Shown: positions 36,536 through 45,213 of the stretch, piece by piece
Layout of the letters: every line of letters begins with the position of its first letter
How positions within the stretch are numbered: the first letter of the stretch is position 1
Source: Acidimicrobiales bacterium
Lineage (GTDB): Bacteria > Actinomycetota > Acidimicrobiia > Acidimicrobiales > Aldehydirespiratoraceae
DNA: 64,000 nt
Reading direction: 5' to 3'
Assembly: GCA_029247365.1 (NCBI GenBank)
Contig: JAQWLJ010000064.1
Span: 62,001-126,000, forward strand
Program-made: the position numbers and the translations under genes
Notes under the pieces: generated by a model
Databases searched by the model: none
Told to the model about the DNA's origin: nothing
Seen by the model: only the letters and a program-made list of their open reading frames with translations

Positions 36536-37182
36536 GCCTCGCCGGGCGCAACCGAGCTGGTTGCCCAGTACAAGCGTTTCATCGCAGCGATCGTTCCCGA
36601 GTCGATGCCGACGACATCAGCGGCGACGGCCTGGGCTCGGCCAACCAAACTGCCGTGGGGGACAACCTCGTTGACGAGGCCCCATTCGAGGGCCTGGTCG
36701 GCAGCGACGTAGTTGCCGGTGAAGCTCATTTGGCGAGCCCGTCGAACACCGATCGAGCGGGGGAGCTCGACGGTGAGACCCCATCCAGGCAGGATCCCGA
36801 CCCGGGCGTGGGTGTCGGCAAACGAGGCTCGCTCGGAAGCGATCAGAAAGTCGCACATCAGCGCCAGCTCGAGACCACCGGTGACCGCCGGACCGTTGAT
36901 CGCACCGATGACAGGAGTGCCAAGGTCAGCCGGGATGGGCAAGCCTGCTCCCCCGCCGCCTCCCGATCCTGATGCAACCTCCGAGAGATCAAGCCCAGCA
37001 CAGAATGCTGGATCAACACCCGTGAGCACTATGGCACCGACGTCAGCGCTGGCGTCGAGCGAAGCAATCGTTTCGCGCAACCCGCCGATCAGAAGAGCGC
37101 TCAGCGCGTTACGGACTTGGGGGCGATTGAGCCACACCGTGGCGACCGACCCATCGATGTCGACGTGGAGAACATCATGCAT
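36421..37182 (-). CDS. Enoyl-CoA hydratase/isomerase family protein
   Basis: This 253-residue crotonase-fold protein has VWLNRPQVRNALS, the oxyanion segment FCAGLDLSEV, the helix GGLELALMCDFLIA with the first catalytic Glu, and FADTHARVGILPGWG, where the second Glu is replaced. The C-terminal trimerisation region is complete. This pattern is common among actinobacterial paralogues annotated as enoyl-CoA hydratases. It is divergent from an acyl-CoA synthetase across only 23 bp, so the two may be controlled together. Confidence 0.9.
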   Translation of the reverse strand: MHDVLHVDIDGSVATVWLNRPQVRNALSALLIGGLRETIASLDASADVGAIVLTGVDPAFCAGLDLSEVASGSGGGGGAGLPIPADLGTPVIGAINGPAVTGGLELALMCDFLIASERASFADTHARVGILPGWGLTVELPRSIGVRRARQMSFTGNYVAADQALEWGLVNEVVPHGSLVGRAQAVAADVVGIDSGTIAAMKRLYWATSSVAPGEAYTVEREVNRSWMDRGGFDRASFVARRADIEARGSSQL

Positions 37183-37193
37183 AGCGGTGGGTT

Positions 37194-37199
37194 TATCAT
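37194..37199 (+). promoter_or_regulatory. Candidate -10 box of a leaderless promoter
   Basis: TATCAT lies 6 nt before the ATG at 37206 in the 23-bp divergent gap. There is no room for a Shine-Dalgarno leader from a longer transcript. Confidence 0.5.
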
Positions 37200-37205
37200 C
37201 CCGCC

Positions 37206-38750
37206 ATGCCCAACAACATCGGCCAGTTCATCACCAAGCGCGCCAATCTGAACCCCCGAACCGAGGCGATCGTCGATGTCACGGGCGGCACGCGGCTGAC
37301 CTATCCGGAGCTCAATGCCCGCTGCAACAAGGTCGCAAATGCCTTGCGCGATGGAGGCCTCAAGGCGGGCGATCGAGTCGCCACCTTGCTGATGAACGGG
37401 CCCGAGTTCATCGAGACATTCTTCGGAGGCGCCAAGGTCGGCGCCGTTACCGTTGCGCTCAACTGGCGGCTTGTCGCCGACGAACTCTCGTTCATCCTCA
37501 ACGACTCAGGCTCATCGGTCCTCGTGTTCGGCACTGCGTTCAACGAGGTCGCCACCGAACTCCATGAGCGAGGCGCCGGTGGCACGCAGGTCGCCCGATG
37601 GATCCATCTCGGCGACGCAACCGACCGTCCAGCCTTCGCCGAGAGCTACGACGACCTGCTGACCAGTTCCTCGGAGCGCGAGCCAGAGGTCACCGCAGGC
37701 GACGACGACCTCCTCTTCATCATGTACACCTCGGGCACAACCGGATTACCCAAGGGCGTGATGCACTCACACAACACAGCGATGTGGTCGGCCATCACTG
37801 CCAACGCCACCGCCGATACCCGTTATAACGACACGTATCTGATCTGCCTCCCGCTGTTCCACGTGGGGGCCTTGAACCCACTGTTGAGCATCATGAACCT
37901 CGGTGGAACAGGCGTCATCATGAGCGAGTTTGATCCGGTCAGGATCTGGGAGCTCTTCGATGAGGAGGCAGTCACGGTAACCCTCGCCGTCCCGGCAATG
38001 CTGCAGTTCATGCTGCTCACCTACGACGCCGAGAAGCACTCGCACGAGTCGTTGCGCTGGGTCATGAGCGGCGCAGCGCCGGTGCCAGAGACGCTCATCA
38101 AAACCTACGAGTCGATGGGTATTGAGATCCACCAGGTGTACGGGCTGACCGAGAGCGGAGGGCCCGGCTGCCTCATCTCACCGCAGGATGCGCTCGAGCG
38201 GGTTGGCTCCACTGGCAAGGCGTTCTTCTACGGCGACGTCCGGATCGTCAACGAAGCAGGCGACGACGTGCAACCGCACGAGCCCGGCGAAGTCCTTCTG
38301 GAGGGGCCGCAGATGATGCTCGGCTACTGGAACCGACCTGACGCGACAGCAGAAACCCTCGTCGATGGTTGGCTCAAGACCGGCGATGTCGCAATCTTCG
38401 ATGAGGACGGATTCGTCTATATCCAGGACCGCGTGAAGGACATGATCATCTCCGGCGGCGAGAACGTGTACCCCGCCGAAATCGAGAATGTGATCCTCGC
38501 CATGGAGGGCATAACCGAAGTGGCTGTGATCGGAATGCCGTCGAAGAAGTGGGGCGAGTCGCCGCTTGCGGTCGTGGTGCGAGCCGACGAGTCCATCACC
38601 GCCGACGCCGTCCTTGCGTGGACCGACGGCAAGCTCGCCCGCTTCAAGCAGCCGAAGGCGGTGGAGTTCATCGACGCGATCCCCCGTAACCCGACCGGAA
38701 AGATCCTCAAACGAGTACTGCGCGACCAATTCGAAGGCGCGGGCAGCTAG
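37206..38750 (+). CDS. Acyl-CoA synthetase (FadD-like, AMP-forming)
   Basis: This 514-residue ANL-superfamily ligase has the phosphate loop MYTSGTTGLPKGVMHSH, the VYGLTESGGPG motif, the YWNRPDATAETLVDGWLKTGDVA core and the C-terminal RNPTGKILKRVLRD lysine. It activates an unknown carboxylic acid to a CoA ester. The divergent crotonase may use the product. The NAD-binding epimerase-like gene starts 3 bp after its stop, suggesting co-transcription. Confidence 0.92.
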   Translation: MPNNIGQFITKRANLNPRTEAIVDVTGGTRLTYPELNARCNKVANALRDGGLKAGDRVATLLMNGPEFIETFFGGAKVGAVTVALNWRLVADELSFILNDSGSSVLVFGTAFNEVATELHERGAGGTQVARWIHLGDATDRPAFAESYDDLLTSSSEREPEVTAGDDDLLFIMYTSGTTGLPKGVMHSHNTAMWSAITANATADTRYNDTYLICLPLFHVGALNPLLSIMNLGGTGVIMSEFDPVRIWELFDEEAVTVTLAVPAMLQFMLLTYDAEKHSHESLRWVMSGAAPVPETLIKTYESMGIEIHQVYGLTESGGPGCLISPQDALERVGSTGKAFFYGDVRIVNEAGDDVQPHEPGEVLLEGPQMMLGYWNRPDATAETLVDGWLKTGDVAIFDEDGFVYIQDRVKDMIISGGENVYPAEIENVILAMEGITEVAVIGMPSKKWGESPLAVVVRADESITADAVLAWTDGKLARFKQPKAVEFIDAIPRNPTGKILKRVLRDQFEGAGS

Positions 38751-38753
38751 CCA

Positions 38754-39848
38754 GTGCGCGTTCTCGTCGTCGGCGGCACCGGACCGACCGGCCCAGCGAT
38801 CGTCGCCGGGCTGGAAGGGCGCGGTCACGAGGTCGTCATCTGCCACACCGGTACCCACGAGCTGCCCGAGGTCGAGCACCTTCGCCACATCCACACCGAC
38901 GTCCGCAACGAAGCGTCCCTGACCGCAACCATCGGCGCCGAGACTTGGGACGTCGCCGTGGTCACCTACGGCCGGCTCCGCACGATTGCTTCAGTGCTTG
39001 CGGGGCGCGTCGGTCACTTCATCTCCGTCGGTGGCGGTCCGGCCTACCGGGGCTACTTCGATCCCTGGCGTCACACCCCGCCTGGGCTTCCCGTACCGAT
39101 TGGCGAAGACGCGCCGACCGCAGACGAGAACGACGACGGGAAGTCGTATCGCATCGCTGCAACCGAGCAGCAGCTCTTCGAACGCCAGCCCGAAGCGACC
39201 CACTTCCGCTACCCCTGGGTATACGGACCTCGCCAACTCGCGCCCCGCGAATGGTCGACCGTGCGGCGGATCCTCGACCGACGACCGCACATCGTGTTGC
39301 CCGATGGGGGCGCCCTGCTCAACGGGTTTGGCTACGTCGACAATCTCGCCCACGCAATCCTGCTTGCAGTCGACCAGCCCGACGCCGCAAAGGGTGAGCT
39401 GTTCAACGCAGCCGACGACGAGTGCCTCACCATCCGCCAGGCGGTTGAGATCTGCGCAGCGGAACTCGATCACGAGTGGGAGCTCGTCTCGATGCCCGCT
39501 GATCTTGCTCGGCCGGGCTGGCCGCTGCTCGCCGGGCCAACGTCACACCACCGCGTGTACGACACGTCAAAGCTGCGAACCCTGCTCGGCTATCGCGATG
39601 TTGTTCCAGCGCGTGACGCAGTTGCCCGCACAGCCCGATGGCTTGCAGAGAATCCACCCGAGTACGGCGGTCAGGCCGAGCGAATCATCGAGGACCCGTT
39701 CGACTACGTGAACGAGGACCGCTTGATCGCCTGGTGGAAGGCTGCCACCGCCAAGCCGCCCTCAATCGACTGGGCGTTTCCTCCCGGTTACGGCCTTGCC
39801 TATGCCGGCCCCGGCACGAGCTACACCCGCCCCGACACCCGGATCTAG
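38754..39848 (+). CDS. NAD(P)-dependent epimerase/reductase-like protein (extended SDR)
   Basis: This 364-residue protein has the nucleotide-binding loop VVGGTGPTGPAIV and an extended SDR layout. The usual YxxxK active-site pair reads SYRIAATE, keeping Tyr but not Lys. GFGYVDNLAHAIL is the typical substrate-domain block. It may be an atypical reductase or a binding protein. The start is a GTG 3 bp after the ligase stop. It overlaps the convergent EamA gene stop by 4 bp. Confidence 0.8.
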   Translation: MRVLVVGGTGPTGPAIVAGLEGRGHEVVICHTGTHELPEVEHLRHIHTDVRNEASLTATIGAETWDVAVVTYGRLRTIASVLAGRVGHFISVGGGPAYRGYFDPWRHTPPGLPVPIGEDAPTADENDDGKSYRIAATEQQLFERQPEATHFRYPWVYGPRQLAPREWSTVRRILDRRPHIVLPDGGALLNGFGYVDNLAHAILLAVDQPDAAKGELFNAADDECLTIRQAVEICAAELDHEWELVSMPADLARPGWPLLAGPTSHHRVYDTSKLRTLLGYRDVVPARDAVARTARWLAENPPEYGGQAERIIEDPFDYVNEDRLIAWWKAATAKPPSIDWAFPPGYGLAYAGPGTSYTRPDTRI

Positions 39849-40735
39849 TCGACGCGTGAGCTCAGGAAGGCTCCGGCGAGAACGACGACCGTGCCGATAA
39901 GCGCCCACATCGTCACGGTCTCGTCGCGCAAGACCATCCCGAGCACAATCGACACGATCGGGATGATGTAGGTCACGAGCGACATCCGTACGGCACCGAC
40001 CCGCCCGGTGAGGGTGGCGGCGATCGCGAAGGCAATGCCGGTCCCACCGATACCGACCGCGGCACAGGCCGCGAGCGCTGTCCAACCAAACGACGACGCG
40101 GCACCGTCGATGATCCCTAAGGGCAGGCATAGAACGCACGCGACACCTAACGCCCGGAACACGACAGCAACCGAGCCGTACTCTCGTTGCAGCGGACCGG
40201 CGATGCTCACAGCCACGCCGTAGGACGTCACGGCAGCAATAACCAGCACAACGCCGGCCGCGTTCGTGCCAGCCGTGGAAGCTTCCGGTACCCCGATGAT
40301 CACAATGCCAGCGATGCCAACCGCCACCCCGGCGAGGCGCCGTGGGCCGGTCGGAATGCCGAAGCCAAGCCAGGCGATGAGTACAGCGGCGATCGGCATG
40401 GCGCTGTTGAGCATCCCGGTCATCGATGAGTCGATCCACTGCTGCGCAATCGGGAACAGCGTCAGCGGAAGTGCCATCCAGGTGAATCCGAGCAGTCCGA
40501 TACGCGGCCAGGCCACCCGCGGGATGGGCTGGCGGGCCGCGGGGACCAAGGCGAGGGTCGCGAAGCCGAGCACAACCCGAAGCAGGGTGACCAGCCCCGG
40601 CTCGAAGTCGTCCAGCGCGATCGCCATGAAGAGGAACGACGCGCCCCAGATCAACGAAACCGTGAGGAGGAACGACCAATCGGTCGGCGCCATCGGCTTG
40701 TCCTCGGCGCGGAGTTCACTCGGTGCGGCCGTCAT
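39845..40735 (-). CDS. EamA/DMT family membrane transporter
   Basis: This 296-residue protein has about ten hydrophobic segments and two EamA repeats, the first beginning FLLTVSLIWGASFLFMAIAL and the second GVVLVIAAVTSYGVAVSIAG. The family exports or imports small metabolites; the substrate is unknown. The ATG at 40735 is supported by a TAGCGT box 8 nt upstream. It ends convergently against the epimerase-like gene. Confidence 0.88.
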   Translation of the reverse strand: MTAAPSELRAEDKPMAPTDWSFLLTVSLIWGASFLFMAIALDDFEPGLVTLLRVVLGFATLALVPAARQPIPRVAWPRIGLLGFTWMALPLTLFPIAQQWIDSSMTGMLNSAMPIAAVLIAWLGFGIPTGPRRLAGVAVGIAGIVIIGVPEASTAGTNAAGVVLVIAAVTSYGVAVSIAGPLQREYGSVAVVFRALGVACVLCLPLGIIDGAASSFGWTALAACAAVGIGGTGIAFAIAATLTGRVGAVRMSLVTYIIPIVSIVLGMVLRDETVTMWALIGTVVVLAGAFLSSRVD

Positions 40736-40743
40736 CGGGGCCG

Positions 40744-40749
40744 ACGCTA
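40744..40749 (-). promoter_or_regulatory. Candidate -10 box of a leaderless promoter (EamA gene)
   Basis: TAGCGT on the minus strand lies 8 nt before the ATG at 40735, the same layout as other starts in the window. Confidence 0.4.
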
Positions 40750-40792
40750 CCGGTGTTCCCCGGCGAGGCCTTCGGTAGTCGCCGTGCAGCAA

Positions 40793-41482
40793 CTACTCCC
40801 CTGCTGGCTGAGGTCCAACGCGACGACCCAGCGCTATCGCCCCGCCAGCCGCCTCCCCGCAGCCTGGACGGGTGAGCGAGGCCCGAAGTTCGTCACACAC
40901 CAAGCGTGTGTCACAACCCGGCAGGTGGTCGTTCACCAAACCCATGGCCTGCATGAAGGCGTAGACCGTGGTCGGTCCCACAAAGCTCCATCCCCGCTTC
41001 TTCAGATCTTTGGCGATCAGGGTCGAGGTGGGGGTTGTGGCCGGCACGACGAAACCCTGGCTTCGATCCACCTCGTCATCGCTTGGTTCCCAGCCCCAGA
41101 AGTAGGCGGCGAGGGACCCCTCGGACTCGACCATTTCGACCGCGCGGGCTGCGTTGTTGATCGTGGAGCGGATCTTGCCTTGATGGCGGACGATGCCGGC
41201 ATTACCGATCAGGCGGGTGACATCGTCCTCGCCGTAGTCGGCGACGACGCCGAACTCGAAGTGGTCGAACGCAGCGCGGAAGTTCTCGCGTTTACGCAGG
41301 ATCGTGATCCAGGCCAGCCCCGACTGGAACCCTTCGAGGCAGATCTTCTCGAACAGCCCAACGTCGTCGACCACTGGGCGGCCCCACTCATGGTCGTGGT
41401 ACTCGATGTAGTCGGGCGCCGTGCCCGACCACCAACAGCGGGCGACACCGTCGTCGCCGACCATCGGCTCGGAGATCGTCAC
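40793..41482 (-). CDS. tag: DNA-3-methyladenine glycosylase I
   Basis: This 229-residue HhH-fold glycosylase of the Tag type removes 3-methyladenine from alkylated DNA. The Tag-specific zinc site is visible as Cys in ARCWW, His in EYHDHEWGRP, and His and Cys in VNDHLPGC. LEGFQSGLAWITILRKRENFR and FVGPTTVYAFMQAMG are diagnostic blocks. Its start overlaps the stop of a small membrane protein gene (ATGA). Confidence 0.93.
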   Translation of the reverse strand: MTISEPMVGDDGVARCWWSGTAPDYIEYHDHEWGRPVVDDVGLFEKICLEGFQSGLAWITILRKRENFRAAFDHFEFGVVADYGEDDVTRLIGNAGIVRHQGKIRSTINNAARAVEMVESEGSLAAYFWGWEPSDDEVDRSQGFVVPATTPTSTLIAKDLKKRGWSFVGPTTVYAFMQAMGLVNDHLPGCDTRLVCDELRASLTRPGCGEAAGGAIALGRRVGPQPAGE

Positions 41483-41871
41483 AACCGGACGCCGAGCACC
41501 AACGCCCCAAGAGCCGCGAGAAGCCCAATACCACCAGTCACGCCCCGGACCGCCGGTGACGAGGTTCGGGTGTGGACAAATGCTGCACTACCGGAGGCGA
41601 GCACCAGCACGATCTTGATGCCAAGCGTGACCTGATACTCGGTGGTCGTGTTGCTCGGAACGTCGAGCAGGTTCCAGATGCCGGTCACCACGGCAAGGCC
41701 AAAGAACGGCCAGGAGATCTGGCCGAAGCGCTGGGCAGCTCGCTTGGGTGCATCACCACCGATGTCACGCAAAATGGGGACGAGGGCGGCAAGCACCAAC
41801 TGGCCGCCGACCCAGACGCAGACTGCCAAAATGTGCAGCGAGATGCGGACCGTGTCGAGGACGGGCAGCAT
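41479..41871 (-). CDS. Small four-helix membrane protein (CopD-like)
   Basis: This 130-residue protein has about four hydrophobic helices. The start VRISLHILAVCVWVGGQLVL and the FFGLAVVTGIWNLLDV segment resemble the copper resistance D domain. The role is unknown; related proteins sit in the membrane and may bind heme or copper. Its ATG overlaps the amidohydrolase stop region (41871), and its stop overlaps tag, so the genes are tightly linked. Confidence 0.7.
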   Translation of the reverse strand: MLPVLDTVRISLHILAVCVWVGGQLVLAALVPILRDIGGDAPKRAAQRFGQISWPFFGLAVVTGIWNLLDVPSNTTTEYQVTLGIKIVLVLASGSAAFVHTRTSSPAVRGVTGGIGLLAALGALVLGVRL

Positions 41872-43046
41872 CAGCTGATCCGTTCGGCGAGCGCCAGGCC
41901 GTTGTTTCGCATGATCAGTTCGATCTCTGCAGAACTAAAGCCGTTGAGATCGTCGGCGAACCCAACCGGGTCAGCGAGACCTTCGGCGTGGGGCCAGTCG
42001 GAACCAAACAAGATGTGTTCGGCGCCGACCTTGGCTTTGAGGTCGTGGAGGTCGTCCTCGTAGTAGGGCGACACCCATACCTGACGAGCGAAGACTTCGA
42101 TCGGATCCTCGGCAAACGCGTGCTTCTGCTGCTTATACACCTTCTCGAACTTCTTCAGCAGTGGCTGCACCCACTCAGAACCAGTCTCGATCGTGCAAAC
42201 CCGTAGGTTCCGGTACGTGCTGAGCACACCCTCGGCAATCAGCGATGCGAGCGCGTCGCTGATCGGCGAGTGCGTGAGCAACGTCTTGAACGGATTCTGT
42301 CGGAACGCCTCGAACTCGGCGTTGACACCCCAGTAGTCGGCCAGGAATGCATAGCCCGAGTCGCCGCTGTGCATCGCAAGCGTGATGCCGTGGTCGTTCA
42401 TCTTCTGCCAGAACGGGGCAAACATCGGATCGCCGAGCGATCGGCGGCGGCCGTCGCGGCCGAGGACCGACGACGGGCGCATGTTCACTACCCGCACGTC
42501 GCGCTCGATCATCCAGTCGAGCTGGTCGAGCGCCACGTCGACATCAGCGAGGGTGATGTAGCCCGCTGTGATAAGGCGGTTCTGGTAGGCGAAGCCCCAG
42601 TCGTCGTCGAGCCATTTGTTGAATCCGTCGAAGGCAGCCAGGGTCGCATCGACGTCACCTTCGAGGGCCGACTCCATGCCCACGCCGAGCGTCGGGAACA
42701 TGAAGCACGCCTCCAGGCCCTGCTCGTCCATGATGGCGATGCGGGCGTCTCGATCGCGATACTCGTCGGGGATCGGCACCAGTTCGCCGAACGCTTCACG
42801 TATGTCGAACCTGGCAACCTTGCCGCGAAAGTAATCGTCGAGACAGCCAGGCCGGGCGACCGGATCGAATGTCGGATTCGGGATGAAGCGGTTGACACGG
42901 CCGCCCACCAGGAGCCGCTGGCGGCCGTCGATCTGAGCCCATTGCATGCAACGCTTGTGCATCCGGGGGTCGACGTGACGGATGAACGCATCCTCCGCCT
43001 CGTAGTAATGATTATCGGCGTCGAACGCCTTGAACGGAAGGCTCAT
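41871..43046 (-). CDS. Amidohydrolase family protein (amidohydrolase_2)
   Basis: This 391-residue TIM-barrel metal-dependent hydrolase or decarboxylase has the N-terminal FKAFDADNHYYEAEDAF, the barrel strand LAMHSGDSGY, and HILFGSDWPHAEGL with the conserved Asp. It resembles the group that includes the protein encoded at 21844. The ATG at 43046 overlaps the histidine phosphatase stop by 4 bp; longer extensions run through that gene antisense to nothing useful and were rejected. Substrate unknown. Confidence 0.88.
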   Translation of the reverse strand: MSLPFKAFDADNHYYEAEDAFIRHVDPRMHKRCMQWAQIDGRQRLLVGGRVNRFIPNPTFDPVARPGCLDDYFRGKVARFDIREAFGELVPIPDEYRDRDARIAIMDEQGLEACFMFPTLGVGMESALEGDVDATLAAFDGFNKWLDDDWGFAYQNRLITAGYITLADVDVALDQLDWMIERDVRVVNMRPSSVLGRDGRRRSLGDPMFAPFWQKMNDHGITLAMHSGDSGYAFLADYWGVNAEFEAFRQNPFKTLLTHSPISDALASLIAEGVLSTYRNLRVCTIETGSEWVQPLLKKFEKVYKQQKHAFAEDPIEVFARQVWVSPYYEDDLHDLKAKVGAEHILFGSDWPHAEGLADPVGFADDLNGFSSAEIELIMRNNGLALAERIS

Positions 43047-43687
43047 GGCTTCAGAGTAGAAGCGGTATGCATAGGGCCCCGCATCGCGATCCGGTCGGCA
43101 TCGAAGTGCCCGGTCTCGTTGAGCGACAGCAGCACGGATCGGTGCTCTTCGACCCGGACGCGAGTGATCGACGCGAACTCGACCTTCACATGAAAGCTCG
43201 GTGCAGCGTCGCCAAGAACGGCACGGATAATTTCGCGAATAGTGCCCCCATGGCACGACACGACGACCTTGTGACCGGGCCGACCGGCCACAAACTCGTG
43301 CCACGCAGTGTGCACCCGTTTGGTGAAAACCTCGGGCGGGTCATACCCAATGTCGTCGTAGCGCTGCTCCGCGAGGCCCTCGAGCAGGTCTTGGGCGTGG
43401 GTTGCCCAGATGTCGGTGGGCACGTAGACCGACGAGTTTCGATCGATCTCGTCGAATGCAGAAACGATGCCGATTTCCATGCCGAGGGCATCGGCGAGTG
43501 GCCGAACTGTGTCGATCGCTCGGGCTTTTGGACTGGCGATGATGGCGTCGATGTCTTCATGGGCCAGCCACGACGAGACCCGCTCAGCCTGCCAGTCTCC
43601 ATGCTCGTCGAGGGTCGGGTCGGCAATCGTACCGTCGACGCGACGGTCGATCACGGGCCGGCCGTGGCGGACGATGATGACCTCCAC
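43043..43687 (-). CDS. Histidine phosphatase family protein
   Basis: This 214-residue phosphoglycerate-mutase-like phosphatase has the phosphohistidine motif VIIVRHGRP at the N-terminus, IDAIIASPKARAIDT, a Glu-containing central block, and the second catalytic His in VVSCHGGTIREII. Many such proteins dephosphorylate small metabolites. The start is a GTG just after the aquaporin stop. The stop overlaps the amidohydrolase ATG, so translation is coupled. Confidence 0.88.
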   Translation of the reverse strand: MEVIIVRHGRPVIDRRVDGTIADPTLDEHGDWQAERVSSWLAHEDIDAIIASPKARAIDTVRPLADALGMEIGIVSAFDEIDRNSSVYVPTDIWATHAQDLLEGLAEQRYDDIGYDPPEVFTKRVHTAWHEFVAGRPGHKVVVSCHGGTIREIIRAVLGDAAPSFHVKVEFASITRVRVEEHRSVLLSLNETGHFDADRIAMRGPMHTASTLKP

Positions 43688-43688
43688 G

Positions 43689-44339
43689 TCAGCCGTCCGG
43701 GTAGATCACTCGTATGGCGGCGACAGCAAGCCCTGCGCCAACCAGCTGCATCACCACAAATATCGGTGCACTTGCGGGATCGATGCCAGCGAATGTGTTG
43801 GAGAGCGTTCGGGTCACCGACACTGCGGGGTTGGCAAACGAGGTCGACGATGTAAACCAGTACGCGCCGCCGATATAGGCCGCAACCGCCCCCGCTGCGA
43901 GCTGGTCGCGGCCCGAGCGAACGAGCGCGAAAATGAGGAAAACCAACCCGAAGGTAGCGACGATCTCACCGATGAACTGACCTGAGCCTTCACGGACCTT
44001 TTCGCTGATGTTGATCGCGTCGAGCTCGAACATCAGGTTCGCGATCATCGCCCCGATGGCGCCACCCGCGACCTGGGCGGCGACGTACGGAGCCACGTCG
44101 GCCCACGGCCGGCGTCCCAACGCTGCGTCAGCGAGGGTCACCGCCGGATTGAAATGGGCGCCGCTCACGGGACCGAACATCACGATGATGGCGTAGAGCA
44201 CGCCGACCGTCGCACCCGCGTTCGCCAAAAGTTGCAGGCCGACATCGTCGGTCAGCCGCTCGGCCATGATCCCGGAACCGATAACACCAATCAGCAGGAA
44301 AAGCGTGCCGATGAACTCTGCGAGCAGGCGTCGAGGCAT
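43689..44339 (-). CDS. MIP/aquaporin family channel
   Basis: This 216-residue channel protein has six hydrophobic segments and two NPA motifs, in AHFNPAVTLAD and FANPAVSVTR, arranged as in aquaporins. The N-terminus MPRRLLAEFIGTLFLLIG is typical. The residue set near the second NPA suggests a water or small-solute channel; substrate not determined. The ATG at 44339 was chosen because upstream in-frame codons lie in a structured, non-coding-looking leader. The histidine phosphatase gene follows. Confidence 0.9.
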   Translation of the reverse strand: MPRRLLAEFIGTLFLLIGVIGSGIMAERLTDDVGLQLLANAGATVGVLYAIIVMFGPVSGAHFNPAVTLADAALGRRPWADVAPYVAAQVAGGAIGAMIANLMFELDAINISEKVREGSGQFIGEIVATFGLVFLIFALVRSGRDQLAAGAVAAYIGGAYWFTSSTSFANPAVSVTRTLSNTFAGIDPASAPIFVVMQLVGAGLAVAAIRVIYPDG

Positions 44340-44613
44340 ACCGATCACGGCCGCGGTTCTAGCACCGCTCGAGGGCCGGGGCTTGGGCCCGGCCGTCGGT
44401 TTCCGCCGACCGGGCCCCAGTTTCCCTGGAGGGGGATCGGAGGCACTTGGGCCTCCGAGTTGGTGTTGCATGGCCCTGCATCCACGTAACACCAAACCCA
44501 CCGTGATGTTAGCCGACCGAACCCCGGCCTGTCAGATCGAGGCGTAAACAAACCGACACATAACCGAAAAGTTGCAGGACTCACCGTGTTCGATCCCGTC
44601 ATGGGGCAGCGGT
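44340..44613 (-). ncRNA. Structured 5' leader of the aquaporin gene (candidate regulatory RNA)
   Basis: The 274-bp gap between the Nudix and aquaporin genes holds at least three strong inverted repeats. TTGGTGTT/AACACCAA is at 44460-44495. TCGGAGGC/GCCTCCGA with a 6-nt loop is at 44437-44458. GGGCCCGG-CCG-TCGG/CCGACCGGGCCC is at 44385-44417. A short CCAG/CTGG hairpin sits between the last two. All would lie in the 5' leader of the minus-strand aquaporin transcript. No known riboswitch class is recognised. A promoter may lie in the AT-richer part near 44540-44575. Confidence 0.45.
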
Positions 44614-45213
44614 TCAGAATGTGGTGACTCCCCAGTCATAGGTGCGTTTTCGGCCACATTGTGTTCCTGAGAAGGCTTCTTCCACATTTCGGTACTGCGA
44701 CAGGGCCGTGAGGAACGAGACCGTGGGCGTAATGGCGTGCAACTCACCCCGATCGAGCCGATCGAGCGTGTCGCTGGGGCGCTCCCACCAGACATCGACG
44801 AGCTCCGGATCGCACACCGCCGCCTCGCCGCCTGGATGCCGGGCCAAAAAGAAGCGAGTGTCATAGCGGCGCGGGGCGTCCTCGGGCGTAACCCAGTGAC
44901 CGACGGCGGCGAAGCAGGCGCCGTCGATGACCGCCTCGACATCGGGCCACAGACCGACCTCTTCGCGACTCTCGCGGACGGCGGCGTGGAGGTAACCGGC
45001 GGCGTCGGCCGCGGAGAGTCCCGGTGCGGCCGCGCCTGGGAGACGCGACGGACCGACGGCGAAATCCGCGGCGTCGACTGCGCCGCCGGGATAGACGATC
45101 ATGTCGCCGACGAACGCGCCGGGGCGCCGTTTCCCGATCAGGACGTGCAGGTCGGGGCGATCATCAATGATGACCATCGACGCAGCAGCGAGCGCCGGGA
45201 TCGGGGCGGTCAT
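44614..45213 (-). CDS. Nudix hydrolase
   Basis: This 199-residue Nudix-fold protein has a Nudix box spread as GGAVDAAD followed by AAVRESREEVGL, with the expected REx2EE core. It hydrolyses a nucleoside diphosphate linked to another moiety; CoA and ADP-ribose are possible substrates, but none can be chosen from sequence. Its ATG overlaps the SDR stop by 4 bp. Confidence 0.88.
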   Translation of the reverse strand: MTAPIPALAAASMVIIDDRPDLHVLIGKRRPGAFVGDMIVYPGGAVDAADFAVGPSRLPGAAAPGLSAADAAGYLHAAVRESREEVGLWPDVEAVIDGACFAAVGHWVTPEDAPRRYDTRFFLARHPGGEAAVCDPELVDVWWERPSDTLDRLDRGELHAITPTVSFLTALSQYRNVEEAFSGTQCGRKRTYDWGVTTF

